64,000 nt of DNA. Source: Dermanyssus gallinae. Lineage: Eukaryota; Arthropoda; Arachnida; Mesostigmata; Dermanyssidae. This document shows positions 1 through 13,382 of this stretch, piece by piece. Location of the stretch: contig QVRM01002812.1 in assembly GCA_003439945.1 (NCBI GenBank), forward strand, positions 291,001-355,000, given 5' to 3'. Below the pieces are notes generated by a model. It saw only the letters and a list, made by a program, of their open reading frames with translations. It had not been told where the DNA came from and did no database searches. Both the position numbers and the translations under genes were made by a program. How positions within the stretch are numbered: position 1 is the stretch's first letter; each line of letters opens with the position of its first letter.

Positions 1-1229
1 CCGACTCCACAAAAAGAGGAGAGGAGAGAACGGCTATGTTTAGTTTTTGATTTAGTTTATCGTTTGAATGTTCGTGCATACGTGTCTATTGGCTTGGCCA
101 TGTTGCGTCCCCCCCCACACAGACCCCAGCGCAACTGATTCTAACTGACACTAGAATTGACGACTCTCCGTGCGCGCCTTAAAGCACGACGAATGTAGAA
201 TGTAGAGAAATCTCCAGAGAAAAATCGAGCCTTCAAATGACGGACCCGACAAAAAGGCCACGGCCGGTTGGCCTTTACTCAAATAACTGGTTGTTGTTGT
301 AGCTGTTGTTGCTGTTGTTTTTATTATTGTTGTTGTTGCTGTTGTTGTGTTTATTGTTGTCGTTGTTCTTGCTATTGTCGACGGCGTAGGAGTTGAAATT
401 TATTGGAAGACCCGTAGAAGCGACGTGGCCAACGACGGGCATGGACCGTTGTTGCTACTTATTGCTTGGTGGAGGAACTCTAGGTCTAGACTGGACGAAA
501 TTAGGCGGCGGTTCATCTACGCTAGATGTCCTCCCACGAGTGTCTAGGGCGAGGTAATGTTAGGGTTGTTGTTGTTGTTGCCGCCGCCGCGAGCATCGTC
601 TAAACAACAGAAAATGCTGACAACAAACAATATGACTAAACTCAAAAGATACGAGCATTAATTTACAAGACATAAATACAGCGAGACAGGAAGACCGAAG
701 GGAGAGACAGTTTGTCTGCGTGTGTGTGAGTGAGAGAAAGAGAGAAAGAGACATAGAGATCGAGAAAACGCACCCAATGTAATCACAGCAAACAGGCCAC
801 GTGAAACATCAGACAAAAACTACACAAACTAGTACAGGCCGGTATACAAAGTGCATACACGCCAAAAATTGCAAATATACATACATATGTAAGCATATTA
901 TACACGCGCATCCACACACGGCGACGTGTAAATACAATAATGTACGTCCGTCATGTCGTTGAATAACACTGTCACAACAGCTAACCAACTATGGTTTATG
1001 CAGTGGCCAGTGACCACAGCTGCTAACTATAATAATAATAATTATTATTAGTACTATTATTATCTTCATCATTGCTCATAATGTCGGCGCAATGCCGGCG
1101 CGAACGACGGCAGCCGTTGTCGGTACGTGCCTCCCTCGTAATCAACTGACCTATACTTACGGTTAGGCTAGACCGCAACATCTCCGAGGCTCTCCTTAGC
1201 CGACATCTCTCCATCTCTTTCCTCTCTCT

Positions 1230-1272
<43 letters not shown>

Positions 1273-2036
1273 CTCCATTTCCCTCTCTCCTCCCGTCGGT
1301 ATATCTGCCCCGTGTGGTGAGCCTTGTGAGTGCCGACCTAAGCGGTATACGTATGTATTTCATTGCCGTGAGCGACAATCAACAGCAACGACAACAACAA
1401 CAACAAAAACAACAACGATGATGACTATTCATTTTTTTTCTTCATATATTGCTTTGGTTGTTGTTGTTGGCCTTTGCTGTCGCTAGTAAAATGATTTCTT
1501 TATTTGGCTTAAGAAAGACAACACAAGATATTGATTGTTATTATGATTCTTGTCGTAATCGCTCTGCCTTACAGAGACCCTGTTTGTGGTAACGTCCCAC
1601 GATACGGTCGGAACTCTCTACTCATCCGATCACCCGATTAGGCGACGATGCATGCGGCGGGACCTAGGCCGGCGAACAGCGTTCAGCGCCAACAACTTAG
1701 CAAGACGATCCTACTGTTTTTACACTGAAACCTTATCCTACCAGTTTTTACACTGAAACCTCTCAGCGCGAGCTATATGTGACTCTCCTCGACACAACTG
1801 TGTAGGTTATTTCGGCACGATTTGTCGTGGGTGGAGTTCCAGACATAGTGGAACTCAATTGTCGAAGTGCTGGCCGGCAGGCGTCTACTGCTACTACTAC
1901 TACTACTACAACTATATATGCTACCATAATTTCGTCTTTCTTTTTAACCACCTTTAGCATGCTCCTACTGGACTGATTATTTGAGCGTCTTCCAGCAGAG
2001 GGTTGAAGCAGGAGGGCAAGCCGCGACCGTATTCAG
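1..2036. other. Non-coding region, low complexity
   Basis: Contains (TTG)n at about 292-360 and 565-580, (GA)n around 720-760 and (TA)n at 1231-1270. A TTTTTACACTGAAACCT repeat occurs twice (1716 and 1746, 30 bp apart). I see no supportable gene. Confidence 0.6.
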
Positions 2037-2150
2037 CAAGCAAAGAAGAAGGAAGAGTTCTACCCGCGCGGGGTTCGAACCTACGCGTGACAACGCCTTC
2101 GTTTTTGGAGAGCACCGAACGTAAGTTGCCCACGCTGCCACTGCTACGTA
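2037..2150 (-). mobile_element. tRNA-like (long variable arm) SINE head
   Basis: On the - strand GTGGCAGCGTGGGCAACTT (A-box-like) is followed about 50 bp later by a perfect B-box, GGTTCGAACCC, with a long variable arm. No second copy is evident in the window. Confidence 0.4.
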
Positions 2151-2292
2151 AGATGGTGACATATGACGGTCTAAATACTCATATATAATAGAATCAGAAA
2201 CGCCTCTACTTACAGACAAACAGGTGGCAGAAGGCTGAGATGCAGGGAATACTGCCAAGCCGCTGTGTTATTATCTGGCTAAAATATTATCG

Positions 2293-3289
2293 ATGATTCT
2301 TGCGATTATACATTTAGGTGTACGGCTCTTCACTTCGCAAAGCTTGCCAATAATACCCTTATCAGTCCGCTATATAATGGTGAAAAATAGAAAAAATATT
2401 TTTTTTATTCGCGCAGAAAAACACTTACTCAGAGGAGAGAGATCTTTTGTGGCCAGGGAGCACGCTACCTCAAATATGCAGCAGCCGGCGCAATACAGAA
2501 TGGGACCTGAGTTTCTTTCTGGTCCGCTGTACGACAAATACTGTCGCTCTACGTAGCCGCCATCCTCGTATCAGCGTCAAAGAAGATACTATATCCGCTA
2601 GTAGCAATCACGAGAGTAGACAATTTTGTAGACAAGCGTGCTTACTCAAAGAATATATATTTTTGAGACTAATAAAAAAGGCCATAGAGAGCGAGCAGAA
2701 TAACCAACTAATTCGTAGCGCCACCTGTGGAAAAGATGGCACGAAGTGCATCATTTCAAGTCACCTAAGCCAATCGAAGTATGTCTCTGTATCCACCACC
2801 CTCCACAGAACACCACCCAATAGCAGAATACCATAACATAAAATAGATATAAACAGGGTCTTGAAGTCAGTCAAAAGTCTCTCAATTGGAGCGCACTCCC
2901 TATCTGCGTTGCCCGCCGTAAAGTTGCAATAACGGCATTTGGCATCAATTAGTCTATGTGAGCAGCATGCCAGACTAAATGGTTATGTAACACCAAAACG
3001 AAACATCCTGCTACGGCTGGGCTGCTAATTGAGCTCAGCTCGAGAGAGAGTACGACCAGCCAAACGGTGGCTGAAGAGAACAACTTCATAAGTAGAGCAT
3101 TTCGGTTGGTGTCGATGACGCCGCTGAGAAAGGAAGCCAGATAAATTAGATCGAAGCTAGACTCTGTCGACCGACTCTCTCGTTCCCAAGGCACAAACTC
3201 AAACGCGCCATCCTTCGGTATCTTTTCTGTGCCTCGACACTCGGCCACTGAACGCCGGTGTAAACGGAACCAACGGGATATTAGACGTC

Positions 3290-3328
<39 letters not shown>

Positions 3329-5735
3329 ACTACTCCGCTAGTACGTTTAGTTCAGTATACGCCGGCCTTGGAACACTTTGGCAAAACGAAATAGCTATAT
3401 ACTGGTATACAGCAAATCGATGGAATGGTCCATGGAACCAACCATAATCAATTTAGTGAAGATAACAGAAGACTCTGCGAGGCGAAATACGCTGCGTTGT
3501 CAAGCTTTCCGTCGCGTAGTAGCTTGCGTATATTTTTGCGTAGTAGTGAGTTCGAGTTGGCCCGATAAAGATGTGGCGACACGCCCAGCAATGAAGTGGC
3601 CAAAGTAGAAGATAAAAAAGATAACGTGACCGGCTACAAGTACGCAACATTATGCCTCCCACGCAAGACGTGTCGGCCACGCTTCACAAACACTGGGTGC
3701 ATCGCTTGGCCACCAGCTTCACCAACAGAAGAAGCTCGACCACTGTGCGATGTGTTTACTCACAGCTCTTACTTTAAATTTCATTAGTTCTCTGGTCTGT
3801 TCGCCTGGTCGTATGTCTGTTCGCATGGTACGGTATCACATCGCATGGTATCACATTATGAGCACGCATAGAACCGACATCGTTTTTGAGCGACCCGAAT
3901 CAATGATCTGTTTTTATCGCCTCGTGTGCATACACATGGCCTAGGCGTATACATACGTTACATCTAGTCTTAATTTTAACCACCGCGTCTACCAAGATAG
4001 TGCAAGAATCGATGCGCCCTGGAAATACTATTTTCCCTTGCTTCATACTAACGCCCCCTAAATGCATAGCTGCCTTTACAGATGTTTTGTTCGTTAAATT
4101 CGCACATACTTTTCTACTTTAGGAGCCCAATCTAGCTAAATGAAAAAAAGATGGTCTTCGGTGTGCAAGACACGTTCCTGCGGTGCCCAGGGCTAAGCTT
4201 CTCTCAACGCATCGCAGCTGACATTGTTTCCAGTATAAATTAACGTTTCGTGCAGTGTAACGAAACCACTCCACGTTAACAATCAAAATGAGACTTGCTG
4301 AGACACTTTTTTTTTAATGTATGCTCCAGCAGTCCAAGGAGTCAGCACTCCGTTATTGCGAAAACCGCGGCCCACTTGGAGAACACACAAAACTTGTTTG
4401 TTTGACGGTTGACCAAATGGACACATGCATTTCCAAGTCGCAGTATTTTATTTATAGGTGACTAATAATATTTTCTCCGATCCATTTTAGCACACAACTC
4501 TTAGTATAATAAAGGTGCCTTTTTGTTTACCGATCATCGGCTTGACGGGGAGAGAGGACAAGCAGGACTTGGACACTAGAAATCGCGAGTTCGATTGCAG
4601 CATAGCACTAACGTTTTTCAAAGCAATCTGCTCTGGAAATTGCTGATCTGAATCCACGTCAATTAATAGTGCGCTAAGGCGCTTGTGGTTCTGGTGATAG
4701 GCAGCTCTTCCCTGGTGGTAACTAGCTGAAAACTAGTTTGGCAACTAAGACGACTAAGATGACTCTCACTACGACTAAAAGACTCTAAGATGGTAACTAG
4801 TCTCGGTCATTTATTTAATCCTGGAAATAAGTTGTTTCGCTAGGAACAACGCTGGAAAACGTTAAACTACTGTCTCTGCTACTACCACAACTACTATACT
4901 TCCTACGGTCACTCGCTTTTATTTACGCAGCTCTCAAGCCTAGAATGCAACCACCGTTCGGAAGCAAACACATCGGTGTCTCGTGGATTTATAGGCTTGG
5001 GTAGCTCAAACATGAGCTAGCAGCCAGGTTAGAAAAACGGTTTGACGAACTGCAAAAATATAGTCGCTGTTTCGTATCCAGTGCGTTCATCTTAAAATGA
5101 TACTGCACAATGGAAAATCCTGCACTACATATATTTGCAACGTATCGAAAATTACGACGATCAAGGGTAACGCGTAGACCTATGTTTGTATATATATACA
5201 TACGTATATAACGCACATACATATAATCTAACCTTTTCCGATCGTTTTGATGACGTCGAAATCGCTCTGATTTGTCCTCCATGTCGCGATATCCCTCGTT
5301 TTCGGCTGAAACCGCTCGAGGAACGCTTCGATATTTGCGATGCGCCGAAGTGCCGGACCTTCGCAGTCGAGAACCACGGCTTGGAGCACATCCTGTGTAT
5401 CAAAAAAACAAGTGCAGAGTACATAAGGTTTAACTTTATGTGCATAGCATATCTACTCTTCACGAGGTGCATAACGTAGAAGTGTTGTTATTATTCATGC
5501 AGTAGTGCACACACAGTATTTACCAGTATAACAATTGGAATTAATGCCTATCACGGCGGAAAAAAAACGCATGTATTTACTTGACGACGCCCGCAGTAGA
5601 TCACATAAAGAAACTTCACACTTTAGAAGCATGTCCGGGCAAGTTTCACATTGCAACACATACATTCATTACACATAAAACAAGTGCGTCGTTTCTCACC
5701 TGGGGTCCATCTGTAATGAAGCTAACCTGTCTCTC
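2293..5735. other. No recognisable gene
   Basis: Unique-looking sequence with short open frames that carry no recognised motif, and (TA)n at 3293-3324. A weak hit to a tRNA-like GAGTTCGATTGC at 4588 lacks a plausible A-box. Confidence 0.5.
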
Positions 5736-5750
5736 AAATATTTAGCTAAA

Positions 5751-5940
5751 AAAATACTTTTTGAGCTGAGACCTCAGACAAGATTTAACGTCCACGGGAC
5801 TGCTTTTCGCAATGCTTCATAGACAGACCCCCATAAAAACAAATGTGCAACGGTGGGGCTCGAACCCCCGTGCACCTATGTGTCTTCTCCGGTCGCGAGC
5901 CAGCGCAGGGCGGAATGCACCACGTCATCGGGCTCAACTC
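5751..5940 (-). mobile_element. tRNA-derived SINE family A, copy 1
   Basis: On the - strand it starts with a tRNA-like head containing a B-box match (GGTTCGAGCCC) and a long variable arm, as in Ser/Leu tRNAs. The body ends in CTCAGCTC plus AAAGTATTTTT. Flanking direct repeats AAATATTTAGCTAAA (5736-5750) and AAAGATTTAGCTAAA (5941-5955) are a 15-bp target-site duplication with one mismatch, which fixes the borders. Confidence 0.8.
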
Positions 5941-5955
5941 AAAGATTTAGCTAAA

Positions 5956-6058
5956 CGCATTTAAGAGAGCGCAGAAGATGGACGCGAGGCATAGTTTCTG
6001 AGGCCGATGCTGTTTTTAGCTGTCTGTAGGGTAAATGCAGCTTTTCTTGCGGTTGCAA
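5956..6058. repeat. Dispersed repeat F, copy 1
   Basis: CGCGAGGC.TAGT.TCTGAGGC ... TTAGCTG.CTGTAGGG ... GCAGCTTT.CTTGCGG is shared with 7845-7962. It ends at an (ATT)n tract. It may be the non-coding end of the neighbouring non-LTR element, but this is not shown. Confidence 0.5.
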
Positions 6059-6062
6059 ACAA

Positions 6063-6095
<33 letters not shown>

Positions 6096-6154
6096 TAGTA
6101 ATATTGTTTAAATGTTACAATTGTGAGGTGTGAACGTGTACTCCTTGTCTTCTT

Positions 6155-6339
6155 CTAACTCCTAAATATTATTCCATAGAACCGACAATACAGCCGGCGT
6201 TTCCTCGGCACACAGCAAGCGACAGCAGTTGCCGTAGAAACTCGCCTTCGCGCCGATTCCCTGTGAGATCTGTAATCCGTTGGCCCAGCTCACTGATGAA
6301 TCTCTTGGTTCCCTTGCTTACCGGGCCCATTGTTTCCAT
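6155..6339 (-). pseudogene. Non-LTR retrotransposon C-terminal fragment (L1)
   Basis: The open frame begins METMGPVSKGTKRF and continues FISELGQRITDLTGNRREGE, FLRQLLSLAV. This matches the conserved end of a large family of invertebrate reverse transcriptases (ETxGP ... ELGRRI ... TGxxRE ... FLxQRLSxA). The RT domain is absent. The 5' side is cut by an (ATT)n tract at 6342-6426. Confidence 0.6.
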
Positions 6340-6341
6340 CG

Positions 6342-6342
6342 A

Positions 6343-6426
<84 letters not shown>
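6342..6426. repeat. (ATT)n microsatellite
   Basis: About 28 uninterrupted ATT units between two non-LTR C-terminal fragments. Shorter tracts lie at 6061-6095 and 6656-6690. Confidence 0.95.
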
Positions 6427-6429
6427 GTC

Positions 6430-6644
6430 TAACCGGTAGATGTACAGACTGAACTCCTTATATACATATATGTCAGTTCCTCTAGGCCTCTCCCCTTCAG
6501 GAGCGTAGCAAGAATAATTCTCGCGGTGCCGTGCTGAACTTCCAAGGCGATGCGCTGCCTCATGAACGCTGTTTCGGTGATGATCGTTTGTGCTTGTTCG
6601 AATTCTCGATGATCTTGCCGATTGACCGTTATTCGTGCCGTCAT
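6430..6644 (-). pseudogene. Non-LTR retrotransposon extreme C-terminus (L2)
   Basis: FMRQRIALEVQHGTARIIL followed by GRGLEELTYMY matches the end of the same retrotransposon protein family (FLRQRIS.AVQRGNA..., GLEE.FYL). It lies just 5' (on the - strand) of the fragment at 6155-6339, separated by an (AAT)n tract. Confidence 0.55.
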
Positions 6645-6653
6645 CGGTTGTAG

Positions 6654-6690
<37 letters not shown>

Positions 6691-7083
6691 TAAACTCCTC
6701 GATAGAGCGAGAAGCCGGCAAGCAGCTTTCCTTATTGGGAATTAGACCGGCGCGCACGCGACCATCAGAATGACGGCAAACTAATCTAGTGGGTCGGTGG
6801 GTGCACAGCAAATCAAGGCGTCAAAGGATGCTCTGTGTTGCAAAACGCAAAGGTCTACCGTTGACCCACCGTTTATCGATACGTCGATCTACTATGCATA
6901 TGTGTGCGTGTGTGTGTGTGTGTCTATGTAATTAGGACCCGCCTAAGAGAAGATTTTCATCAAGCACGCAGGGTGTGCGCAGGGATTCCAGCAAAACGCT
7001 GAGGCTCAATACGCACAGCATTCCTCCCTCATCTCTGAACGCTATCACGCAACGCACGCCTCATCGATTACGGTAGTGGCGGA

Positions 7084-7181
7084 GACGACGACGACAACGA
7101 TAACAACAACAACAGCAACAACAACAAAAACAGCAACAACAACAACAACAACAACAACAGCAACAACAACAACAACAACAC
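7084..7181. repeat. (CAA)n tract
   Basis: CAA repeats with CAG and CGA interruptions. Confidence 0.9.
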
Positions 7182-7755
7182 ACATGACGCTAGCCGGCGC
7201 AGCCAGATCCGCTAGGCGGTGACGTGCCGCAGCCGTTGACGGCAAATACGCTGTCGTATGGCAGCGATAGCCGCCAGCTCGACGAGCCTGCACGATATGT
7301 GCGCGCGACCCACGCGTGAGACGCAAGATTCCATTGGCATCGAATTTGTCGGTCGGTCGGCCAAAAAGTGATCCACAGCTATTCATTCCTACGAGGAACG
7401 GGTGACAAAAAAAACGTTATACGTAAGTGCTGTCCGGCGGCCGCTGAACAAATCGACAAAATAAAGCTAGCAGCTATTCAGGCCAATCTAGAACAAGAAG
7501 TGTTGATTTGAAACGGAAACTAATCGTGAAAACAAGGAATAACACTAATGAAAATATCACATATATTTTAGAATATCAGAAGAAATCATATATATATATA
7601 TATACGGTTCTATTTAAAAACCGCCGTCCTTTCTTATGGGACGCTATAGCAACGGCACCAGTCAATGCTAATTAGCCACCCAATTTGCGTAATACCTCGA
7701 ACCGCTCGAACAGTAGTACAAGAGCCAGCCAACAACAAGTTGGTTACTGTGGCTG

Positions 7756-7788
<33 letters not shown>

Positions 7789-7844
7789 GCAAACTTGGAA
7801 AAGCATACGTTGTACGTATTGTAGTAGAGATACATTTACATAAA

Positions 7845-7962
7845 CGCATTAAAGAGATCGTAAAAGATCGACGCGAGGCTTAGTGTCTGAGGCAAATTCT
7901 GCCCTTAGCTGCCTGTAGGGGAACCGCAGCTTTCCTTGCGGGAAGCCCCTATATTAATAATG
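7845..7962. repeat. Dispersed repeat F, copy 2
   Basis: Second copy of the block at 5956-6058 (GATCGACGCGAGGCTTAGTGTCTGAGGC ... GCTGCCTGTAGGG ... GCAGCTTTCCTTGCGG). In both cases it lies within 200 bp of a SINE family A copy. Confidence 0.5.
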
Positions 7963-8143
7963 TATTAAGATGTCTCTCTGAACTATTCTCTAATGGTCGC
8001 CCAGCACCTCACAGTCATTCTGTGACGAAGACGCTGAAGACGATGTGACGAGATCAGCAGCGCCACTGCTGCAAACCATAGAGCTAGATAGTAGGGACCA
8101 CTATCTAGGCTGGCCGATCGACCCACAACCATATAATAGTATA

Positions 8144-8334
8144 AAAAATCCTTTCGGGGCTGACTCTCAGCCAAGATTCAACGTCCATGGGAAGACTGCT
8201 TTTCGCATTGCTTCATAGACGGACTACCCCCATATATACAAATCGGTGCAACGGTGGGGCTCTAACCCGCGCACCTCTGATGTGTCTCCTTCTGTCGCGA
8301 GGCGCAGACTTAAGCCACCATGCCACCGGGCTCG
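8144..8334 (-). mobile_element. tRNA-derived SINE family A, copy 2
   Basis: Same family and orientation as the copy at 5.75 kb. The head reads GCCCGGTGGCATGGTGG (A-box region) and the B-box is degraded (GGTTAGAGCCC). The flanks ACAACCATATAATAGTATA (8125-8143) and ACAACCATATAATTATATA (8335-8353) form a 19-bp target-site duplication with two mismatches. Confidence 0.8.
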
Positions 8335-9202
8335 ACAACCATATAATTATATATAAGCTAACTAACTAAGTAGTTAGAAGCTGATGGACTGGTGGGCTGG
8401 AAATGGTGGTCATGGTTGTGCTGTGGTATTATTGTAGGTGGTAGTGGCGAATCCCCGTCCCATCTTCCGAGCGACTGAACGCACATCAGAGTATGACCTG
8501 CGGTACTGGACCGGCAATCCGCTTCGCACGCGGCGACAATGATCTATCTGCGGCCGTTGGCTGCAAATGGCACTGTGTGGTTACCGTAGTTAACTCAAGT
8601 CGTCTCGAAGCTATCAAGCCTCGTCCCGTTGCTGTTGCTATTGTTGTCATTATCGGTATTGTTTTTGCCAGCTTTGTTGTTTGTTTTAGCTGCTGTTGTT
8701 GTTGTGGTTGTGGTTGCTGTTGTTGTAGAGTTTACTTACGTTCGGCTGCACAGCGAGTATTTCAGAGTCTTGCCGTCTACACAGAGCTTCTTGTCGAAAG
8801 ATCTCTTTTTGTGAGCATCATCAGTACCCCAGTATTAACAAACATTAGCGCCGAACGCACGAATAAGCCTTAGCAGTGATTCATTCTTCAACCACAAAAT
8901 GCCAACGACAAATAAATACCCCGATAACGACGGAGAAGAGCTGAGAACCGAAGCCTAATATGACGAAAAATGATGAAGATGCTTGCGATGTTCATGATAA
9001 TTGTGATGTCAGTCATGATAATGATGACGACAGTCAACTGACTGTCGATGGTGTCGAAAGTCGGTGGCTTAATTTGAATACAAGGGTTATGGAGCGACGA
9101 CGTATCAGGATCGTCCAGTCGTGAAGGTCGCCTGTCGTGCGACTGGCGTTATGTAGCCAGATCTTCCGCACCTAACAGCTCTACGAGTTGTACCACGTTT
9201 CG

Positions 9203-9330
9203 TGGTTTTGTTTTGTTCCGGAACGTTTCGGGAATGCATGATGCGCATGCGTCACTAGCCACCTGCGTGACTCGTGAAGGATTCACAGCCACACTACACC
9301 CAGATCCTTCCAACAAGACTCGGGTGGATA
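9203..9330 (-). mobile_element. Dispersed retroposon family D, copy 1
   Basis: The + strand shows GTTTTGTTCCGGAACGTTTCGGGAATGCATGATGCGCATGCG, then CACCTGCGTGACTCGTG. The T-rich side is read as a reversed A-rich tail, so the element runs on the - strand. The same block recurs at 36.5, 36.9, 60.4 and partly 25.6 kb. Confidence 0.55.
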
Positions 9331-9483
9331 GGGTTCCGAACTATATTCTCCTCAACACATTCCCCACTTCATGTTCCAACTAAATAATCATGCAAATTGT
9401 CTAGGCAATGCAAGCGACATAATAATATTAATAATCATAATAACATTTAATATTATTTTTTTTTATTTTTTTTTCGATTTCCT

Positions 9484-9596
<113 letters not shown>

Positions 9597-9669
9597 TCTC
9601 ATTTATTTAAGTGTAGCAAAATATACATTTGTTATGTAAGAACGTGTGCACAGCCCGCTGGGGCATAAC

Positions 9670-9935
9670 TCAAGGCACTAGGTCCAGGCTTGGGCTGGTC
9701 CACCTAGCCAAGGTACCTCTCCCCGAAGCGGCATTTCCCCTCCGAACATCTAATGACAGACGTTGCATACTCGCCCGCCCTCTTGTCTCCTGTAGCGAGC
9801 GCCAATCTTTTCCCAACATTCTTGAACAGTTTCGTCGTGAGCGACCCAGCCCCCCCCCCCCCCCCAATGTCTCGAATGCAAGCGGTGAGAACAAGTGTGG
9901 GTAACCGATGCTTGAATATATTTATTATTATTATT
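9670..9935 (-). pseudogene. Non-LTR retrotransposon C-terminal fragment (L3)
   Basis: YPHLFSPLAFETLG is followed by a poly-glycine stretch from a run of about 17 C on the + strand, then RGNAASGRGTLA. Both blocks match the C-terminal region also seen at 53.8-54.1 kb (TYPHAFRPLALETLGDLAQ). The rest of the element is absent, so this is a dead fragment. Confidence 0.6.
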
Positions 9936-12480
9936 GGCTGCAGAAAAAATCTATTTGCTAACGTACCAGAAGTGCGTCGACATTAATCTCCGAGCTGACA
10001 TCGGTGAGGGCCTTCTCAAGCGCGAGCAGCCGTTGCCGGCGGGCATCTTCGGCGACCTCCATCGTAGCTCGCCACCCTCGCGCCTCGCGTTTTCGTCACG
10101 AATGCGAGTGAAGTCACTTCGTAGTCGAGCTTTGGCGAGATGTTTGAGCAATGGCTGCACACTGCTGGATAGCGGTAGCCAATGTGGGCCTCCGTCGCTG
10201 TTCTCTCCGTTTCTGGAACGCTGAATAATAGTCAAGACAAACCAAAGAGACAAAGTATATTCAAATTTAGCAACCATTCCTGAAGTTCCTGGCAATTTAT
10301 AGTACGTTCTCGTTGCGAACAAGATATAATGAATGACCGACCCATGAAAACAACCCTCTCTAAATCAGCGTTAAAGTTATTGTTTATTCTTCCACGCCTT
10401 AACATGTCCAGTATGTAAGACCGCCTTTTGTCACTCAGCGCGGATTTTCACTAGTGAAGCGGAGGATAGAGATTGATTTACTTATTCAAACAAGCTAATT
10501 TGTTTCCCTAAGCTTAGATGTGTCATCTATTTTTGTTTCCGACTTAAAAATAGGCCTTTAGTATAACAGTATAACAAAATGGACTATCCAATAACAGACT
10601 GTAGCTCAAAACGTAATCTACACGGAATACAAATTTAAATGTAATTGCTCGTAAATAACTAAGGATTTTCTAAAAGGTACTCAATATTTATTCAATCCTT
10701 AACAGCGGGAACATGGCAATTGCCACCCCTGCGAGCGTGGTGAATACATAATGCCTTATTCGGACAACTACTAGAAAGGTCGCTGTTATAATAATATTAT
10801 TATTATTATTTAAATAATATGACATAATTATATGCATATAAACGCATAAGATACTACATAGATAATGTAATTTATCTCTACATTGCTTCAGTTAAACATA
10901 TTATAGGTACAACGTACTGTTTGTATACAGTACGCTATAGAGAACACTCGTTTTAGCGAGTCATACAGCTTCTTTTGTAGTAATCAGCCTGCCGCAATAA
11001 AAATTGTCATCACACATATATATTTAGTTACCGCTAATACTACACTATACATGCATAGTACTTTACGCACACCATAGGCGTGATTTGAAAAACGCCCCTC
11101 CAAGTTATCAAATATTACGGTCCTGCTTATACCAGCTCCCAGATGGTCGGCAGGACATCAAGACAACAATCCAATACAAACGAACGAAAATTCCAACAAT
11201 ACAATGAACAGAATGGTACGGAACAAGACATCTCAACAGGCGGGTGTGGATGACGCCTGATCCATCTAGACTGCTTGAAGTAACTTTCCGGTAGCGCGGA
11301 GCACTTTTCTTCGAAATACTGCGACCTGCCAAGACAATGACCTCCTGCCGGAAAACCAGGAGCCCACAAAAAGTAAATCGAAAGTAGCCTAGGCAAAGTG
11401 CAGCGAGTCGCTTTTCGCCGCAGTCAGAGAAAACACTCTAAATGCTCTCCAACCAATCACGGGCAAACCCTCTAATGGGTATGGGTGTGTGTGTGTGGGT
11501 AATTGCTCCTTAAGTGAGTACGTCAGAGAGCCAGAATTTTTGTTCCCGTATTTTACCTTTACGTGGAGATCTAGGAAGGTTTTTTTGGAATTTACGTAGT
11601 GCATCGTGATTTAGAATAGAATGAAAACTTCTTTATCCACGTAATCGAGAGTGAGGAAAGTTGAGAATTTAAACCAGCGGATAGCGTCATCTTCGCGGAT
11701 GCTTGGGTGAAGCATTGGACTTGACTATTCTACAAGCAACGTTGTGTGAGAAGATGCAGAGAACAGGTATGTAGGTGCCTAAACAGCCGTAACAGCCCAA
11801 ACATAGGACTGCGAACTGTTCCTTTGTACAACTTTCATCGAGGATCAATTGCACGCGAGTAACAACACATTGAAGAGCTTCGATCGATCAAATGTGTTTG
11901 GATGATTACAGAACGTTTCAAACTAAACATTTAAATAGAAAAGACTTCGCGAAAAAGAGGCGCACGTCATTCTGGCGCGATAGTTTTTGATACAATTTTG
12001 ACTAGGGCCTTTGCTCAAAAATATTGCACTTTATGTGGACATTTAATCGCCAAGCACACAGAGCCAAAATGCGCGGCCAAAGTAAGTCTTTTTCTTTAAT
12101 GCTTTACATACACTGTGTGACAAGTTCGCAATACAAGGCGCTAGCTACACAGGCCACATAGAAGAAATAGACTAGAGCCTTCTTTTTGTTGAAACCCTCT
12201 CTACTAACAATTAACTCGACAGCTATTTTATAAGAGCAATGTCCAATTGGTTCCGGCCACCTACCTATACGTGGGCGGCGGAAGATGTTGCCTTTGTTGC
12301 AACGAATAAATAAAACTGTTTGCCAAAGATGATGAAAGGGTGAATACAAAAACAATATCTATAATAGTAAGAATAAAACATAAACCAATGTGATCTTTTT
12401 ATATACCTTTGCTCGTATTGACACTAGATAAATTCACTTCAGATCTGTTGCTATCAGTGTTTTTACTTTCTTAAACGGCA
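9936..12480. other. No recognisable gene
   Basis: Mostly unique, AT-rich towards 10.4-11.1 kb. Open frames at 9951-10322 and 11108-11604 on the - strand have no recognised domain, so I do not call them. Confidence 0.5.
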
Positions 12481-13023
12481 GGATAGCATTGCTAATAATA
12501 ATAATAATAACGAAGGAGCAGCAGAAGCAACAATAATGACAACAACAGCACCAACAAAACATCGATAACAACAACAACAACAACAACACAACAATGAGCA
12601 TAAGGCACTCTGCACACGAGTATGCACCCTTGAGACCATGTTACACACCCGCATGATAGAGGGAGAGAGAGAGAGGGGGGGGGGATTAAAATTGGTCTAG
12701 CTGGTCTAGCGGGACTTAGACAGACGCCCGTCGCCAAACGGTCAGACACGCGTCTGCTGTCTGTCTATCTGCCTGCCTGTCCCGCTGACCAAATGCGACC
12801 CAATGGCGCATTTTGCAGCCCAAACGCGTGACGCAATTTGGTATCATCGCCGCGCGCGTATGGAGTATGGTATGCATTCATGTATGCATACGCAACAACC
12901 AACCAACCAACCAACCGATCAACCAACCGGCCAGCCAGGTAGGCGGCTGCGTCTGTCTATAGGCGGTGTCTGCCTGTTTGTCTATCTGCCTGTCTACAGG
13001 AGGTGTCTCTCCCTCTCTTCGTC

Positions 13024-13056
<33 letters not shown>

Positions 13057-13314
13057 GAGTCTTTCTCTGCCTGTGTCTATAGGCATCGGTGTGTTGAGGC
13101 ATCGTGATGGGCACACAAACAAAACCAAATCGTTATCGCCCTCACTCAGTCAGTCATTCACTCACTCACTCAGGCACGCTGGCAGTCGAACCACCCGTTT
13201 AACGTTTTAACGCGTCTGTCTGTCTGTCTGTCTCCCTGCTCAGCCAGTGTTGTCCATTCGACTTGGCCACTGGCATTCGCGTGGCTACGGCGACAACAGT
13301 GTCATCACAGCATG

Positions 13315-13350
13315 TGACGACAACCACGACCACGACGACAATGGGAATGA

Positions 13351-13382
<32 letters not shown>

